From a virus, in the IMG/VR virus record IMGVR_UViG_3300011013_000097, positions 1-23,924 of that record: 23,924 nucleotides of DNA; one strand, given 5' to 3'. A program made the position numbers and the translations under genes. This document shows positions 1 to 8,402 of this stretch, one piece after another; positions within the stretch are counted from its first letter, which is position 1, and the number at the start of each line of letters is the position of its first letter. The notes below the pieces were generated by a model. That model ran no database searches and was not told where the DNA came from. It saw only the letters and a list, made by a program, of their open reading frames with translations.

Positions 1-1
1 A

Positions 2-265
2 CTTATCATTAGGGATAAACACACATTGGCAGAGTTACGAACATTCGTTCGTAACGACAGAGGCACAATGTCAGGATCTCCTTACGACGACAGAGTTATG
101 GCTCTTGCGTTAGCTAACCAGATGCGTAAATTCGCACATGAACCCGAATATGCGCCAGAAGTTGACGATTATTGGACTATTGACTGGTTTGCTAGACTGC
201 TACCTGGTCACAGTACAGAAGATCCGCTGCAAATAGGCTTGAATACTATTCGTGGGACACATTAA
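2..265 (+). CDS. terL: Terminase large subunit, C-terminal end (partial)
   Basis: The frame enters from the left edge without a stop, so only the last 87 residues are present and the start lies outside. The fragment is the end of the RNase H-like nuclease domain of a large terminase, the ATPase/nuclease motor that cuts and packages phage DNA into the prohead. The signature is GSPYDDRVMALALA at about 58-100, the late motif carrying a conserved Asp pair, preceded by AELRTFVRN. The internal TTG at 26 could start a 79-residue protein, but the open frame upstream and the family match make truncation by the window edge the better reading. It is followed 38 bases later by small genes and then portal, the usual packaging-head order. 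The short fragment leaves the terminase subfamily open. Confidence 0.82.
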   Translation, partial: LIIRDKHTLAELRTFVRNDRGTMSGSPYDDRVMALALANQMRKFAHEPEYAPEVDDYWTIDWFARLLPGHSTEDPLQIGLNTIRGTH

Positions 266-303
266 CCTAACTAATAGGAGCATGTTCCACAGGAAGGGCT
301 GTA

Positions 304-588
304 ATGGCTAAATTTGTTTCCCACACCAACGGTACTGAAACCGTTGATGGGGCGAAAGGGAAAAACGCTAAAATGGAGCGGGGCGGCAGTGTATCTGCTA
401 ACCCAATCTGGACTCCTGGCGGACCTCAATCACCAAAACAACGTATGGACGCAGGCAAATATGCGAACCAAACAGGTGGTAACGGTCAGGCGAGTCAACG
501 CGAAACCCCCAAAAATCAGCATGGTATCTCAGGTTCGGTAGAGCATGTAGCTCAACAGCCGAACTTTCGCGGCTCAGACGCTGGTTAA
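304..588 (+). CDS. Hypothetical protein, 94 aa, Gly/Asn/Gln-rich
   Basis: I do not recognise this protein. The ATG at 304 has a good ribosome site, AGGAAGG, at 291-297. It is hydrophilic and low in hydrophobic residues, rich in Gly, Asn, Gln, Lys and Ser, with no membrane segment and no Cys, so it is probably largely disordered. It sits between terminase and portal, where many phages place small head or packaging accessory proteins. That position is the only hint to its role. Stop and next start are three bases apart, consistent with one transcript. A 75-residue open frame overlapping at 314-541 lacks this support and was left out. Confidence 0.7.
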   Translation: MAKFVSHTNGTETVDGAKGKNAKMERGGSVSANPIWTPGGPQSPKQRMDAGKYANQTGGNGQASQRETPKNQHGISGSVEHVAQQPNFRGSDAG

Positions 589-591
589 AAT

Positions 592-864
592 ATGGCTGTC
601 CTCCCAGATGGGGCCAGCTTTGAAGAGTTCACTCAATACGTTCTGGAACGGCGAGGCAATATCGCTCTTACAGAACTTCAGGAACTCTACGAACGTAGGC
701 TTCGCCTAAAGTCGATTACGGTATCGACTGGACAAGGCTTCCAGTCCACGTTGCCCTCTGATGAGCAGGGGCTTACTAAACGTGAACGAGAAGCTAAAGT
801 TTTTGCTGAAGCTAAATCTCAGGGCCGTAACATAGAAAAGATGCCAGAGAAAGTTCAGTTTTAA
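592..864 (+). CDS. Hypothetical protein, 90 aa, helical
   Basis: Unrecognised small protein with two likely helical stretches: about residues 8-40 (ending in ELQELYERRLRLKS) and a charged C-terminal segment (LTKREREAKVFAEAKSQGR). No Cys, no membrane segment and no catalytic motif is visible. Its stop codon shares one base with the portal start (TAATG at 862-866), which suggests translational coupling to portal. A role in packaging or in portal assembly is possible from position only. The ribosome site is not strong: the bases before the ATG are the end of the preceding gene, so reinitiation after that gene is likely. Confidence 0.7.
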   Translation: MAVLPDGASFEEFTQYVLERRGNIALTELQELYERRLRLKSITVSTGQGFQSTLPSDEQGLTKREREAKVFAEAKSQGRNIEKMPEKVQF

Positions 865-2741
865 TGCCTAGAAAATCTCGTCAAGAAAAGCTTTCTGACT
901 ACATTGAGAAAGTAGACAAATGTGAAAATTGGCGAGATCAGGAAAACTTTGAACGCACTTGGCGTAGGCTAATAGACCTTTACAGAGGCAAGCATTGGCC
1001 TTCAACAACTTCTTCTAAGCAAGATCTCATTGCTGTAAACTTAGCTTTTTCTACAGTTAATGTTATTGCTCCTTCTGTAGCTGTGAACTATCCAAAAATA
1101 GTTGTTCAGGCTACGGATCCTATGGACTCTGCTCGGGCTGCTGTAGTCGAAGGTGTCGCCAACTATATGTGGCGGCACCACGACTTTAGAACTCCTTTCC
1201 GTTCCGCTGTTAAAGACTTCCTTGTCATAGGACACGGTTGGCTTAAAGTTGGCTGGAAGTTCGTTGAACAAGAACAAGGGCTAACGGACGAACAACGAGA
1301 AGAAATGATCGGCTCAGCAATGCTTGAAGCCGATACTTTCGCCATTGAGAATCCTGAAATGGCGGCAGATCTTCCTACAGATGACGATATTATCGCTAGT
1401 ATTCCTGAATCAGCGATGACGATTGTTGAAGATCAGCCATTCGTTGAAAGAGTTTCACCTTTCGATGTGTTTGTTGATCCAGTAGCAACCTGCATGGCAG
1501 ATGCCAAATGGATAGCACAACGAATTGTGCGTCCAGTTGAAGAAGCGCAGAAAGATAGACGCTATAAAGCTTCTGTAAGGAAACGGCTTTCTAGCTCAGT
1601 CATAGACACTGAAACGCCAGAATACCACGACGGTAAAGGCGAGTTCGTAGGCGATCAAGTTGTAATCTGGGAGTTCTACGACATTCTGGAGAACACAGTT
1701 GGCATATATGCTGACGGTGCAGAAGAATTCCTTGTAGACCCTGTTCCTATGCCTTACGCATATGGACAGCCTTTCGTAATGATACGAAACTACGATGTCC
1801 CTGACCATTTCTATCCGATTGGAGATTTAGAGTCCATCGAATCCCTCCAACTGGAACTAGATAAAACTCGTAGCCAGTTGATGAACGATAGAAAGCGTTA
1901 TGCGCGCAAATATCTTTATCACGAACGCTCATTCGGACCTGAAGGTCGCGAAGCCCTTGAATCTGATGAGGACGGTAGGCTCGTCCCCGTGGTGGACGAA
2001 AACAAACCTCTCCAAGAGGTTGTTGTACCGATGCCTCAAATCCCCCTGAGCCCTGAAATATACAACTATTCAAGCATTATTGAAGAAGATATAAATACTG
2101 TTTCAGGTATTTCGGAATACGCCAGAGGCGCTATGCCCGAAATACGGAGAACAGCTACAGAAGCTAGCATTATCGCAGATGCTCAGAATGCTAGAGCAGC
2201 AGATAAACTAGCAATAGTCGAAATATCTATTTCTGACGTAGCTCGCCACGTTATCCAGCTAATGCAACAGTTTATGACTGGAGAGCATGTAGCTAGGGTT
2301 ACGGCTAGAGGCGGAGAAGATATATTCTTTGAATTTGACCGAGATATGATCTCTGGAGAGTACGATTTCTCGGTTCAAGCAGGCTCTACGCAGCCCATGA
2401 ACGATACAATACGAAAGCAACAAGCAGTTTCTTTGATGAACGCTGTTGCTCCGCTTGTCGGGGAAGTTATTGACCCGCAAGCGCTTGCCGTTCATGTCCT
2501 TGAACAAGGTTTCGGTATTAAAGATCCCGAAAAATTCCTTGTTCAGGCTCCTGGCCCAGAAGTTGCCGCAGAAGAGGGTCAAGTCCCTTCTGAAGGCCCT
2601 GTGCCAGGTGGGATGCCGCCAGTACCGCCTGTATCCCCTGATATGGGGGCGGATGGGGCATTTGCCCCCACTGGTGGTGTTCCACCCGAATTACTTTTAC
2701 AGCTTCAAAACCAGATGGGGATGGAGCTTCCATCCCTGTAG
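864..2741 (+). CDS. Portal protein
   Basis: Portal (head-tail connector) protein, forming the dodecameric ring at one capsid vertex through which DNA enters and leaves. At 625 residues it is in the range of portals of short-tailed phages. Features: an N-terminal helical part with FERTWRRLIDLYRGKHWP; a conserved core with LAFSTVNVIAPSVAVNYPKI; the SPFDVFVDPVA segment near residue 198; a long helical region (ESLQLELDKTRSQLMNDRKR); and TATEASIIADAQNARAADKL, typical of the portal stem/crown. The last 60 residues or so are rich in Pro, Gly and Gln, which suggests a flexible tail. The gene lies directly downstream of terminase and upstream of scaffold and coat, the canonical order. The start overlaps the stop of the previous gene by one base. 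Confidence 0.92.
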   Translation: MPRKSRQEKLSDYIEKVDKCENWRDQENFERTWRRLIDLYRGKHWPSTTSSKQDLIAVNLAFSTVNVIAPSVAVNYPKIVVQATDPMDSARAAVVEGVANYMWRHHDFRTPFRSAVKDFLVIGHGWLKVGWKFVEQEQGLTDEQREEMIGSAMLEADTFAIENPEMAADLPTDDDIIASIPESAMTIVEDQPFVERVSPFDVFVDPVATCMADAKWIAQRIVRPVEEAQKDRRYKASVRKRLSSSVIDTETPEYHDGKGEFVGDQVVIWEFYDILENTVGIYADGAEEFLVDPVPMPYAYGQPFVMIRNYDVPDHFYPIGDLESIESLQLELDKTRSQLMNDRKRYARKYLYHERSFGPEGREALESDEDGRLVPVVDENKPLQEVVVPMPQIPLSPEIYNYSSIIEEDINTVSGISEYARGAMPEIRRTATEASIIADAQNARAADKLAIVEISISDVARHVIQLMQQFMTGEHVARVTARGGEDIFFEFDRDMISGEYDFSVQAGSTQPMNDTIRKQQAVSLMNAVAPLVGEVIDPQALAVHVLEQGFGIKDPEKFLVQAPGPEVAAEEGQVPSEGPVPGGMPPVPPVSPDMGADGAFAPTGGVPPELLLQLQNQMGMELPSL

Positions 2742-2797
2742 TGGGACATTATGCTACTCTTAGTAGGAGCAACTTTACAGACTCCTAGGAGGGGCTA
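2742..2797 (+). promoter_or_regulatory. Portal-scaffold leader with possible SD-sequestering fold
   Basis: This 56-base gap carries the AGGAGG ribosome site of the scaffold gene at 2787-2792. Upstream, TAGGAG at 2764-2769 can pair with CTCCTA at 2782-2787, a 6-bp stem with a 12-base loop that abuts the true site. CTCCTAGGAG at 2782-2791 is also a perfect palindrome. Two tiny open frames fill the gap: GTG 2741 to TAG 2788, overlapping the portal stop, and ATG 2751 to TAG 2798, overlapping the scaffold GTG. Each would encode 15 residues. Whether any of this tunes scaffold output is inference. Confidence 0.3.
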
Positions 2798-3517
2798 GTG
2801 CCTCAAGAAAATGAAGTAGACCTGGAATCCACTTATGAGGACACTCCAGAAACTTTTGATGACGTTCCACAGGAACCTGGTGAAACCTACATTGTCAAGG
2901 TTGACGGTGAGGAATCAGAGGTCAGCCTGGAAGAACTTCGAGATGGATACCAGCGTCAAGCGGATTATACCCGTAAAACGCAGGAATTATCGGCTGAACG
3001 GGACCGTTTGCGTCAAGCTGAGTCAATCGTTTCCGCTTTGGAGTCAGATCCAAAGGGGACTTTGGAAGCTTTAGGGCGATCTTTTGGTGTAGAAGTTGCC
3101 AATTCTCAAGATGTTGAGGACTGGGAAGATCTTGATCCAACTGAACAAAAGCTCCGAGAGCTTGAAAAGAAGATTGAGCAGCAGGAACAAACACAACGTC
3201 AGCAAACCGTTGAACGTGAGGTTACAAATCTTCAAGAGAAATACGGTGAATTTGACGCTAAGGAACTTCTTCGCCACGCTGTGAAGAACGGAATTAGCAA
3301 TTTAGATGCAGCCTATACTCACTGGAGATTCGGTGATGTTAAAGCTACTGCTGACAAGCTTCAGCAGGAGCAAGAAATTACTCAGAAAAAGCGTGATGCG
3401 TCTGTCATTACACCTGGAGGGTCAACCCAAGCGGGAACCCAGCAAACCCAGCCTGAAACAGCACCATCTAGCATCCGAGAAGCGTTTGAACGGGCCAAAC
3501 AACAATTAAGCACTTAA
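2798..3517 (+). CDS. Capsid scaffolding protein
   Basis: Internal scaffold that would guide coat protein assembly into the prohead. The GTG start at 2798 is set by the strong AGGAGG site at 2787-2792. The 239-residue product is acidic at the N terminus and almost entirely helical. A conserved block, VSLEELRDGYQRQADYTRKT, lies at about 42-61 and is typical of phage scaffold/capsid-assembly proteins. A charged coiled coil spans about 110-155 with many Glu, Gln and Lys. A Gln/Thr/Pro-rich linker follows, then a short C-terminal helix, SSIREAFERAKQQL, like the coat-binding helix of scaffolds. It lies between portal and coat as expected. No protease active site is seen, so release of the scaffold is not explained here. 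Confidence 0.87.
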   Translation: MPQENEVDLESTYEDTPETFDDVPQEPGETYIVKVDGEESEVSLEELRDGYQRQADYTRKTQELSAERDRLRQAESIVSALESDPKGTLEALGRSFGVEVANSQDVEDWEDLDPTEQKLRELEKKIEQQEQTQRQQTVEREVTNLQEKYGEFDAKELLRHAVKNGISNLDAAYTHWRFGDVKATADKLQQEQEITQKKRDASVITPGGSTQAGTQQTQPETAPSSIREAFERAKQQLST

Positions 3518-3534
3518 CCTTTTAGGAGCAAAAA

Positions 3535-4497
3535 ATGGCTGGCAACAGCAATTTTGATGAGATTCTAACTACGACTCTCAATAATTATGTTCCAAAATTA
3601 GTAGACAACATTTTTAGTGCCCGTCCATTGTTCTATGCTTTGACAAATGGTCAAACCATGCGAACAGTTAGCGGTGGCGCAAAGATTGTTGTTCCTATTA
3701 TTTATGGAACCAACTCAACCGCTGGCTCGTACAGCGGAACCGATACTATTTCCACAACGGCTCAGACAGGCATGTCGGCTGCTGAGTACGACTGGAAACA
3801 GTACGCTGCAACTGTAACCATTAACGGTATGGAAGAAGCCAAGAACAGCGGAGAAGCTCAAATCATTGACCTTCTCGAAGGCAAAATCTTCCAAACCCAA
3901 GAAACCATCATCGAGAACATGAACACCATGTTCTACGCTGACGGCACTGGTAACAGCGCTAAAGACTGGGAAGGAATCGCAGGACTCGTTGATTCTGCTG
4001 GAACTGTTGGAGGCATTGACCCAACAGGTACAGGCAACGGCTTCTGGGCTTCAACTGAAACTGCCTCTGGCGGTGTCGGTTCCCTTACCACAGCCATGAT
4101 GGCGACGTTGTACAATGATGTTTCTGTTGGTAATGACCAACCGACCATCATCATTACGTCCCAACAGGGCTACGAAAAATATGAAAGCTTGCTGACCAGC
4201 AATATCCGTTACACGGATACTGACATGGCTGACGCTGGCTTCCAGAACCTCATGTTCAAGGGTGCGCCAATAACATTTGACGCAGCTATTTCTACAGGAA
4301 CTGTAGCCGCAGGCTCACAGCCAATGTACATGCTGAACACGAAGTATCTGCAACTTGTACGCCACTCGGATGTTTGGTTCAAGCCAACGCCGTTCGTGCG
4401 TCCTACAAATCAAGATGCTGTGTTCTCACAGATCTTGTGCTACGGCAACCTTACCTGCTCGAACCGAGCACGTAACGGTAAGCTATCAGGGCTATAA
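3535..4497 (+). CDS. Major capsid protein (HK97-fold type)
   Basis: Main coat protein, 320 residues. The ATG at 3535 follows TAGGAGC at a good spacing. Recognisable blocks are VSGGAKIVVPIIYG (about 46-59), AAEYDWKQYAATVTINGMEE (about 83-102), a long helix (IIDLLEGKIFQTQETIIENMNTM) and FYADGTGN followed by GIAGLVDSAGTVGGIDP. This combination is well known from a family of tailed-phage coat proteins with the HK97 fold. There is no obvious N-terminal delta domain, which fits with a separate scaffold gene. Codons are richer in C-ending forms than in the later genes, as expected for the most abundant virion protein. A strong hairpin follows the stop. Confidence 0.93.
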   Translation: MAGNSNFDEILTTTLNNYVPKLVDNIFSARPLFYALTNGQTMRTVSGGAKIVVPIIYGTNSTAGSYSGTDTISTTAQTGMSAAEYDWKQYAATVTINGMEEAKNSGEAQIIDLLEGKIFQTQETIIENMNTMFYADGTGNSAKDWEGIAGLVDSAGTVGGIDPTGTGNGFWASTETASGGVGSLTTAMMATLYNDVSVGNDQPTIIITSQQGYEKYESLLTSNIRYTDTDMADAGFQNLMFKGAPITFDAAISTGTVAAGSQPMYMLNTKYLQLVRHSDVWFKPTPFVRPTNQDAVFSQILCYGNLTCSNRARNGKLSGL

Positions 4498-4514
4498 ACT
4501 AATAGCTCACAGGT

Positions 4515-4546
4515 GGTGGGGTGAGGGTTTCGGCCCTCGCCCCACC
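4515..4546 (+). terminator. GC-rich hairpin after the coat gene, without a U-tract
   Basis: GTGGGGTGAGGG at 4516-4527 pairs with CCCTCGCCCCAC at 4534-4545, with G4515-C4546 extending it to 13 bp. There is a single T:G wobble and a six-base loop (TTTCGG). It starts 17 bases after the coat stop. It is followed by CAAAAGTTCTGAGG rather than a run of T, so it is not a classic intrinsic terminator. It may act as a partial terminator or as a 3' barrier that stabilises coat mRNA, as hairpins after coat genes do in other phages. The role is inferred; the structure is plain in the sequence. Confidence 0.65.
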
Positions 4547-4564
4547 CAAAAGTTCTGAGGATTC

Positions 4565-4810
4565 ATGGGCAGAGAATTGCAATTAGGGTACGGAAGTAGC
4601 CGAAGGGTTTATGGAGATCCTGGGGAAGGATACTCTCAGAGTACCCCTAGAGATAGTTACTTCGGTGGCCGTGGAGTGCGAGCGGTGAATGCGGATATTC
4701 CGCATGAAGAGCCGCAACTTTCTTCTTGTCTTGCAATTACTAAAGCTGGTGATCCATGCAAAGCTCGTCCTGCTGAGGGGCAGAGCTTTTGCTCTTTCCA
4801 TAAGGAGTAG
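4565..4810 (+). CDS. Small protein with C-terminal zinc-knuckle-like motif, 81 aa
   Basis: The ATG at 4565 follows a GAGG site. The N-terminal half is rich in Gly, Arg, Ser and Tyr and looks disordered. The C-terminal half carries C55, C65, C76 and H79 in the arrangement C-x9-C-x10-C-x2-H, with the phrase CLAITKAGDPCK and FCSFH. This pattern (C-x-A-T-x-G-x-P-C-K ... C-x2-H) recurs in small phage and bacterial proteins and probably binds zinc. The partner is unknown. It lies between coat and the tail-tube gene, so a head-completion, decoration or DNA-contacting role is possible. The stop is followed two bases later by the GTG of the next gene. Confidence 0.75.
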   Translation: MGRELQLGYGSSRRVYGDPGEGYSQSTPRDSYFGGRGVRAVNADIPHEEPQLSSCLAITKAGDPCKARPAEGQSFCSFHKE

Positions 4811-4812
4811 CG

Positions 4813-5517
4813 GTGAACTTAGGGGAAATGCGTTCCTACATTCAGAGCGTTGTCGAAATTGACAACAGCGACATTTCTGATGACGTGATGAACCGCATGT
4901 TGGGGCAAGGCTATGACCAAGTTGTTTACAGCGAGAAACGCTGGCCTTGGTACGAGGTTTCTACAACCTTTTCTACTGTTTCTGGAACTTCGGATTATGC
5001 TCTTTCTACGGTGGGAGGAAGTGTCACCAACGGGTTGCGTGAAATAAACGCATTAAGAACAGACGATCATGTTCTTACGCTCATTGGAAGAGATGCAGGT
5101 GACCTTGTTTATCCTTTGGATTCTGCTGGGAATGGTGATAGTTGGTATTGGTCTTACTGGGCCGAAACCGTAAGGTTGTACCCTACCCCGTCCTCTGCTC
5201 AAACAATTTATGTTCGGGGATACAAAAACCCTTCAGCATTTGGGGCAGGTTCATTAGATTCTGCAACTCCAAGTGATTTCCCTGAACCGTTTCATCAGCT
5301 AATTGCGACCTTCGGGATTGCTCGTGCTTATGAACAGCAAGAAGATCCTGGTATGGCTCGCGAATACCAAAATATTTTCGCTAGGGAGTTAGATAATTTA
5401 CGGGCAAGGTATCTTGATGCGCCTGCACCGCAGCCTTTGGTTTTGAATACTGTTTCGACTTCTCGTTGGCGTTCACAGAGTGTTATGCCTGACCGACTTA
5501 GGTTTAGTTGGGAGTAA
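4813..5517 (+). CDS. Head-tail adaptor / tail tubular protein A-like
   Basis: Adaptor that would form the ring beneath the portal, comparable to T7 gp11 or P22 gp4 in role. The GTG at 4813 is supported by AAGGAG at 4802-4807. The 234-residue product opens with a helical segment (MRSYIQSVVEIDNSDISDDVMNRMLGQGYDQVV), a typical start for this family. It continues with beta-rich sequence, then the diagnostic phrase VRLYPTPSSAQTIYVRGYKNP at about 124-143 and a helical C-terminal part (FHQLIATFGIARAYEQQEDPGMAREY). The end is rich in Arg and Trp. It is followed after three bases by the tubular protein B-like gene, the expected pair. The identification rests on motif and context. Confidence 0.82.
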   Translation: MNLGEMRSYIQSVVEIDNSDISDDVMNRMLGQGYDQVVYSEKRWPWYEVSTTFSTVSGTSDYALSTVGGSVTNGLREINALRTDDHVLTLIGRDAGDLVYPLDSAGNGDSWYWSYWAETVRLYPTPSSAQTIYVRGYKNPSAFGAGSLDSATPSDFPEPFHQLIATFGIARAYEQQEDPGMAREYQNIFARELDNLRARYLDAPAPQPLVLNTVSTSRWRSQSVMPDRLRFSWE

Positions 5518-5520
5518 CGG

Positions 5521-7122
5521 ATGTCTAAAGCGGAATCCCAGGGCTCTGTTCCACATGGTCAGCGATATAAGCTGACCATGTTAGAGGATTTTAGTGGGGG
5601 CTTAAATTTACGTTCGGACCAATTCAATTTGGGTCCTAACGAAAGCCCTAACATGCTTAACGTAGATGTTGACCCTCGTGGCGGTATCAAGATGCGTTTA
5701 GGGGTAGATAAACGCAATTCAACTGCTTTGCCTTCTAGGGTGACAGGTTTAGGGCAGTTCACCCCAGATGGGGGAACAGCCCGAGTTATTTGTTCATATG
5801 GAACTACTGTTGCGGAATCTTCTGCGAATGATTTCACAACTTTAAGTGGTGTTTCGGTTACTGACGGTAACCGTTTGTATGGGCAAACAACTAACGATAA
5901 GTTTTATGGAGTTTCGGGAGATGCTGCGTCATTTGTTTACGATGGAACAACTGCTTCAAACCTTGCGTCGAATGTCAACGGTTCAGCAGGAAATTACCCT
6001 ATAGCTAAATACACTTGCCATTGGAACAACCATGCTTGGGTTGCCCACACCAAAGAAGGTGGCACTGCTTACGCTAACCGTGTGCGTTGGTCACGAATAG
6101 ATGATCCAGAGACATGGTTTGATTACGATTATGTGGATGTCAACGTGGGGGAACGAGGCGACGAACTTTCTGCTCTCGTACCCTTCGCTGATCGCTTATT
6201 AATTTTCAAAACGAACAGCGTTCATGCGCTGTACGGTTTTGATTCTTTGACGTTTCAATTAGTGCCTCTTTCCCAGGATGTGGGTTCTGTGGCAATGTCG
6301 TCACCAGTTTCGACTCCTTATGGAGTGTTTTTCTGGTATGACCGTCAAGGCGTATGGATGTATGACGGCGACAAGTTTGTTTGGGTGTTTGAGAAACTCC
6401 AACCAGCTATCGACGATGGAAGATTACAGTTCAACAATCCGCCTCAGTTGGCTTGGTTTAAGAACAGACTTTATGTTTCTGTTGATTGGGATGATTCAGG
6501 TGGTGCTGTTACTCATCGCCGTGTTCTAGTTTTTGACCCGACTTTGGGTGCTTGGACTATGACGAACATAGACGCTAATACGCTGTTGACGTTTGCGCCT
6601 CCTGGCGCTGAACAGGATTTGTTGGCTGCTTGTTATACGAACTCGGGTCGTGTTGTCCATTTGGAACAGGATTTGCAAAGCGATTTCTATGGGACGACGA
6701 CATCGCATATTGATTCTTCTTATACGACAAGTTGGCTTGTTGGGAAGAATCCGATTGTTAAGAAGCGTTGGGGTAAGCCTCGTATTGTGGTGAGTTCTGA
6801 TGCAACTGTGGCTATGTCTGCAAAGTTGTATACGGATTACGACACTGCGAACTTTAAGAAGTCAATGTCCTTTGGTGTTCAAACGGGGGCTACGTCTGGG
6901 GCAACATGGGCTGCTTCGGCAGGCCCAACGGGGGGGACAGGCGTTTATGGTACGAGTACTTGGGCGAGTGAGCCCAATACGGATGTTACTAATATTGAGC
7001 GGCTGCCTACTCTTGGGACAGCTAAGGCTATTCAATTAAAGGTAGAAGGTCCTACATCTGTTGATGAGGCTTGGGAAGTGAACGCTATGGCATTTACTTA
7101 TATTCATAGGAGACTGCGTTAA
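5521..7122 (+). CDS. Tail nozzle / tail tubular protein B-like
   Basis: Large beta-rich protein of 533 residues, most likely the tail nozzle that extends the tail tube, comparable in role to T7 gp12 and P22 gp10. The opening block, LEDFSGGLNLRSDQFNLG followed by NMLNVDVDPRGGIKMRLG, is characteristic of this family. Middle repeats such as GVFFWYDRQGVWMYDGDKF and RLLIFKTNSVHALYG fit beta-propeller blades. The stop overlaps the next ATG by one base (TAATG at 7120-7124), and an AGGAGA site for that gene sits inside its last codons. No enzyme motif is visible. Confidence 0.8.
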   Translation: MSKAESQGSVPHGQRYKLTMLEDFSGGLNLRSDQFNLGPNESPNMLNVDVDPRGGIKMRLGVDKRNSTALPSRVTGLGQFTPDGGTARVICSYGTTVAESSANDFTTLSGVSVTDGNRLYGQTTNDKFYGVSGDAASFVYDGTTASNLASNVNGSAGNYPIAKYTCHWNNHAWVAHTKEGGTAYANRVRWSRIDDPETWFDYDYVDVNVGERGDELSALVPFADRLLIFKTNSVHALYGFDSLTFQLVPLSQDVGSVAMSSPVSTPYGVFFWYDRQGVWMYDGDKFVWVFEKLQPAIDDGRLQFNNPPQLAWFKNRLYVSVDWDDSGGAVTHRRVLVFDPTLGAWTMTNIDANTLLTFAPPGAEQDLLAACYTNSGRVVHLEQDLQSDFYGTTTSHIDSSYTTSWLVGKNPIVKKRWGKPRIVVSSDATVAMSAKLYTDYDTANFKKSMSFGVQTGATSGATWAASAGPTGGTGVYGTSTWASEPNTDVTNIERLPTLGTAKAIQLKVEGPTSVDEAWEVNAMAFTYIHRRLR

Positions 7123-8402
7123 TGGCAACCTTTACCCAGCCGAATACGGCTGTAGCTGGTAGTGCGATCATTGCTAGCGAACATAACTCTAACTGGACTT
7201 ATTTGAAGAACTGGTTAGAGGGTGTTCCTGGTCAGACCGCTACTTATCCTGGGGTAATTCAGAATACTGGTGGAACAGTTAGCGGCGATTTAGCTGTTAC
7301 TGGTGGTTTAACTGGTGGGACTCTTACCTCTACGGGAAATGTTTCTCTTGGAGCAACAAACCACCTGTATTTGAGCAGTACCCAACATAGCGTTATTGGT
7401 TTGAGCACTGGTACTGATATCAACGCTGAAACTGCTGGAAGTTTCTTAAAAGATCTTGCTTATCGAGCGAACTTCTTAAGCTCGGCAGCGCCAGGAGGCG
7501 TTGCTGGACCTGGCAATAACACTCACTGGCTTTCTAACGGTGCTGACATAGCTGCTCCTGCGGCTGATGCTGGCAACTACTTGACTGAAGCCCATCGTTA
7601 TTCGGTGTACTCTCGTCGTGCTGGCGAAGGATACGCTGGGGCGGCGGAAGCTCGCCCCGAGTCCGAATATCGTCTTGTGGTAAATGGTTCTATTGCTGTC
7701 CGTGGCGACATTATTGGTTATTCCAGCAAAAACGAAAGCGTGCCTGGAACGTCAAGCGATTACGGGCTGGGTTTAGGTACCCGTATTGACTGCCAATGGT
7801 TGAATGTTGGGGCCAACGTAGATATTGCTGGGGAGCTACGAGTACAAACTGCGTATGACTATGCCCGTATCTATATGGGTAATGACTATTACACGGCTGA
7901 AGATTACATCGAGTGGAAAGACACTCTTCCAACAACCAACCTTCCTGGCTTCCAATTTGTTCACAACAGCACCGCTCATTTAACGATTGCCGAATCATCA
8001 GGTGTTCTTGATTTACGCAGTCAATCAGGTTGGCCGACGCTTTCAGGAACTGGTGCAGTTATTACGACTACTGGTTCGCATCAGCTTGGGTTATCTTCTT
8101 CTTCGATTCGTTTCAAAGAAGATGTAGAAGATGTTGAGACTGAAGATAATTGGACAAAACTTCGGGCTTTGAAGCCACGTACGTTTCGTTGGAACGAAGA
8201 AGTGGCAACTCATTCGGGGATGGACTATGAAACTCAGGTTCCTGAGCTTGGGTTTATTGCCGAGGAAGTACATGAGGCTGCGCCTGACGCAACATTGTAC
8301 GATGAGAATGGTGACCCGATTGTGTATCGAGAGAAGTCGATGCTTGCAATGCTAGTTAAAGCAGTGCAAGACATTGACGAGCGTTTGGGGGCTCTTGAAT
8401 AA
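7122..8402 (+). CDS. Tail fibre with C-terminal S74 self-cleaving chaperone
   Basis: Fibre or spike-type protein of 426 residues. The N-terminal two thirds is beta-rich with short repeats ([28 protein letters not shown]). The last 100 residues match the peptidase S74 intramolecular chaperone: [27 protein letters not shown], then [16 protein letters not shown] and a final helix [21 protein letters not shown]. The likely Ser-Lys dyad is S327 and K332, with the five-residue spacing seen in this family. Cleavage just before S327 would leave a 326-residue fibre and a 100-residue chaperone after trimer folding. The start and stop both overlap neighbours by one base, so it is translationally tied to both. 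The receptor target is unknown. Confidence 0.85.
   Translation: MATFTQPNTAVAGSAIIASEHNSNWTYLKNWLEGVPGQTATYPGVIQNTGGTVSGDLAVTGGLTGGTLTSTGNVSLGATNHLYLSSTQHSVIGLSTGTDINAETAGSFLKDLAYRANFLSSAAPGGVAGPGNNTHWLSNGADIAAPAADAGNYLTEAHRYSVYSRRAGEGYAGAAEARPESEYRLVVNGSIAVRGDIIGYSSKNESVPGTSSDYGLGLGTRIDCQWLNVGANVDIAGELRVQTAYDYARIYMGNDYYTAEDYIEWKDTLPTTNLPGFQFVHNSTAHLTIAESSGVLDLRSQSGWPTLSGTGAVITTTGSHQLGLSSSSIRFKEDVEDVETEDNWTKLRALKPRTFRWNEEVATHSGMDYETQVPELGFIAEEVHEAAPDATLYDENGDPIVYREKSMLAMLVKAVQDIDERLGALE

Noticed and set aside
1-30. Similarity of the left edge (acttatcattagggataaac) to the bases near 20278 (acttatcagggataacac).
   Set aside because: Short, gapped and both inside coding frames of unrelated proteins; no sign of terminal redundancy or an attachment site.
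2259-2582. 107-codon minus-strand open frame inside the portal gene.
   Set aside because: Antisense shadow of a conserved gene with no independent support.
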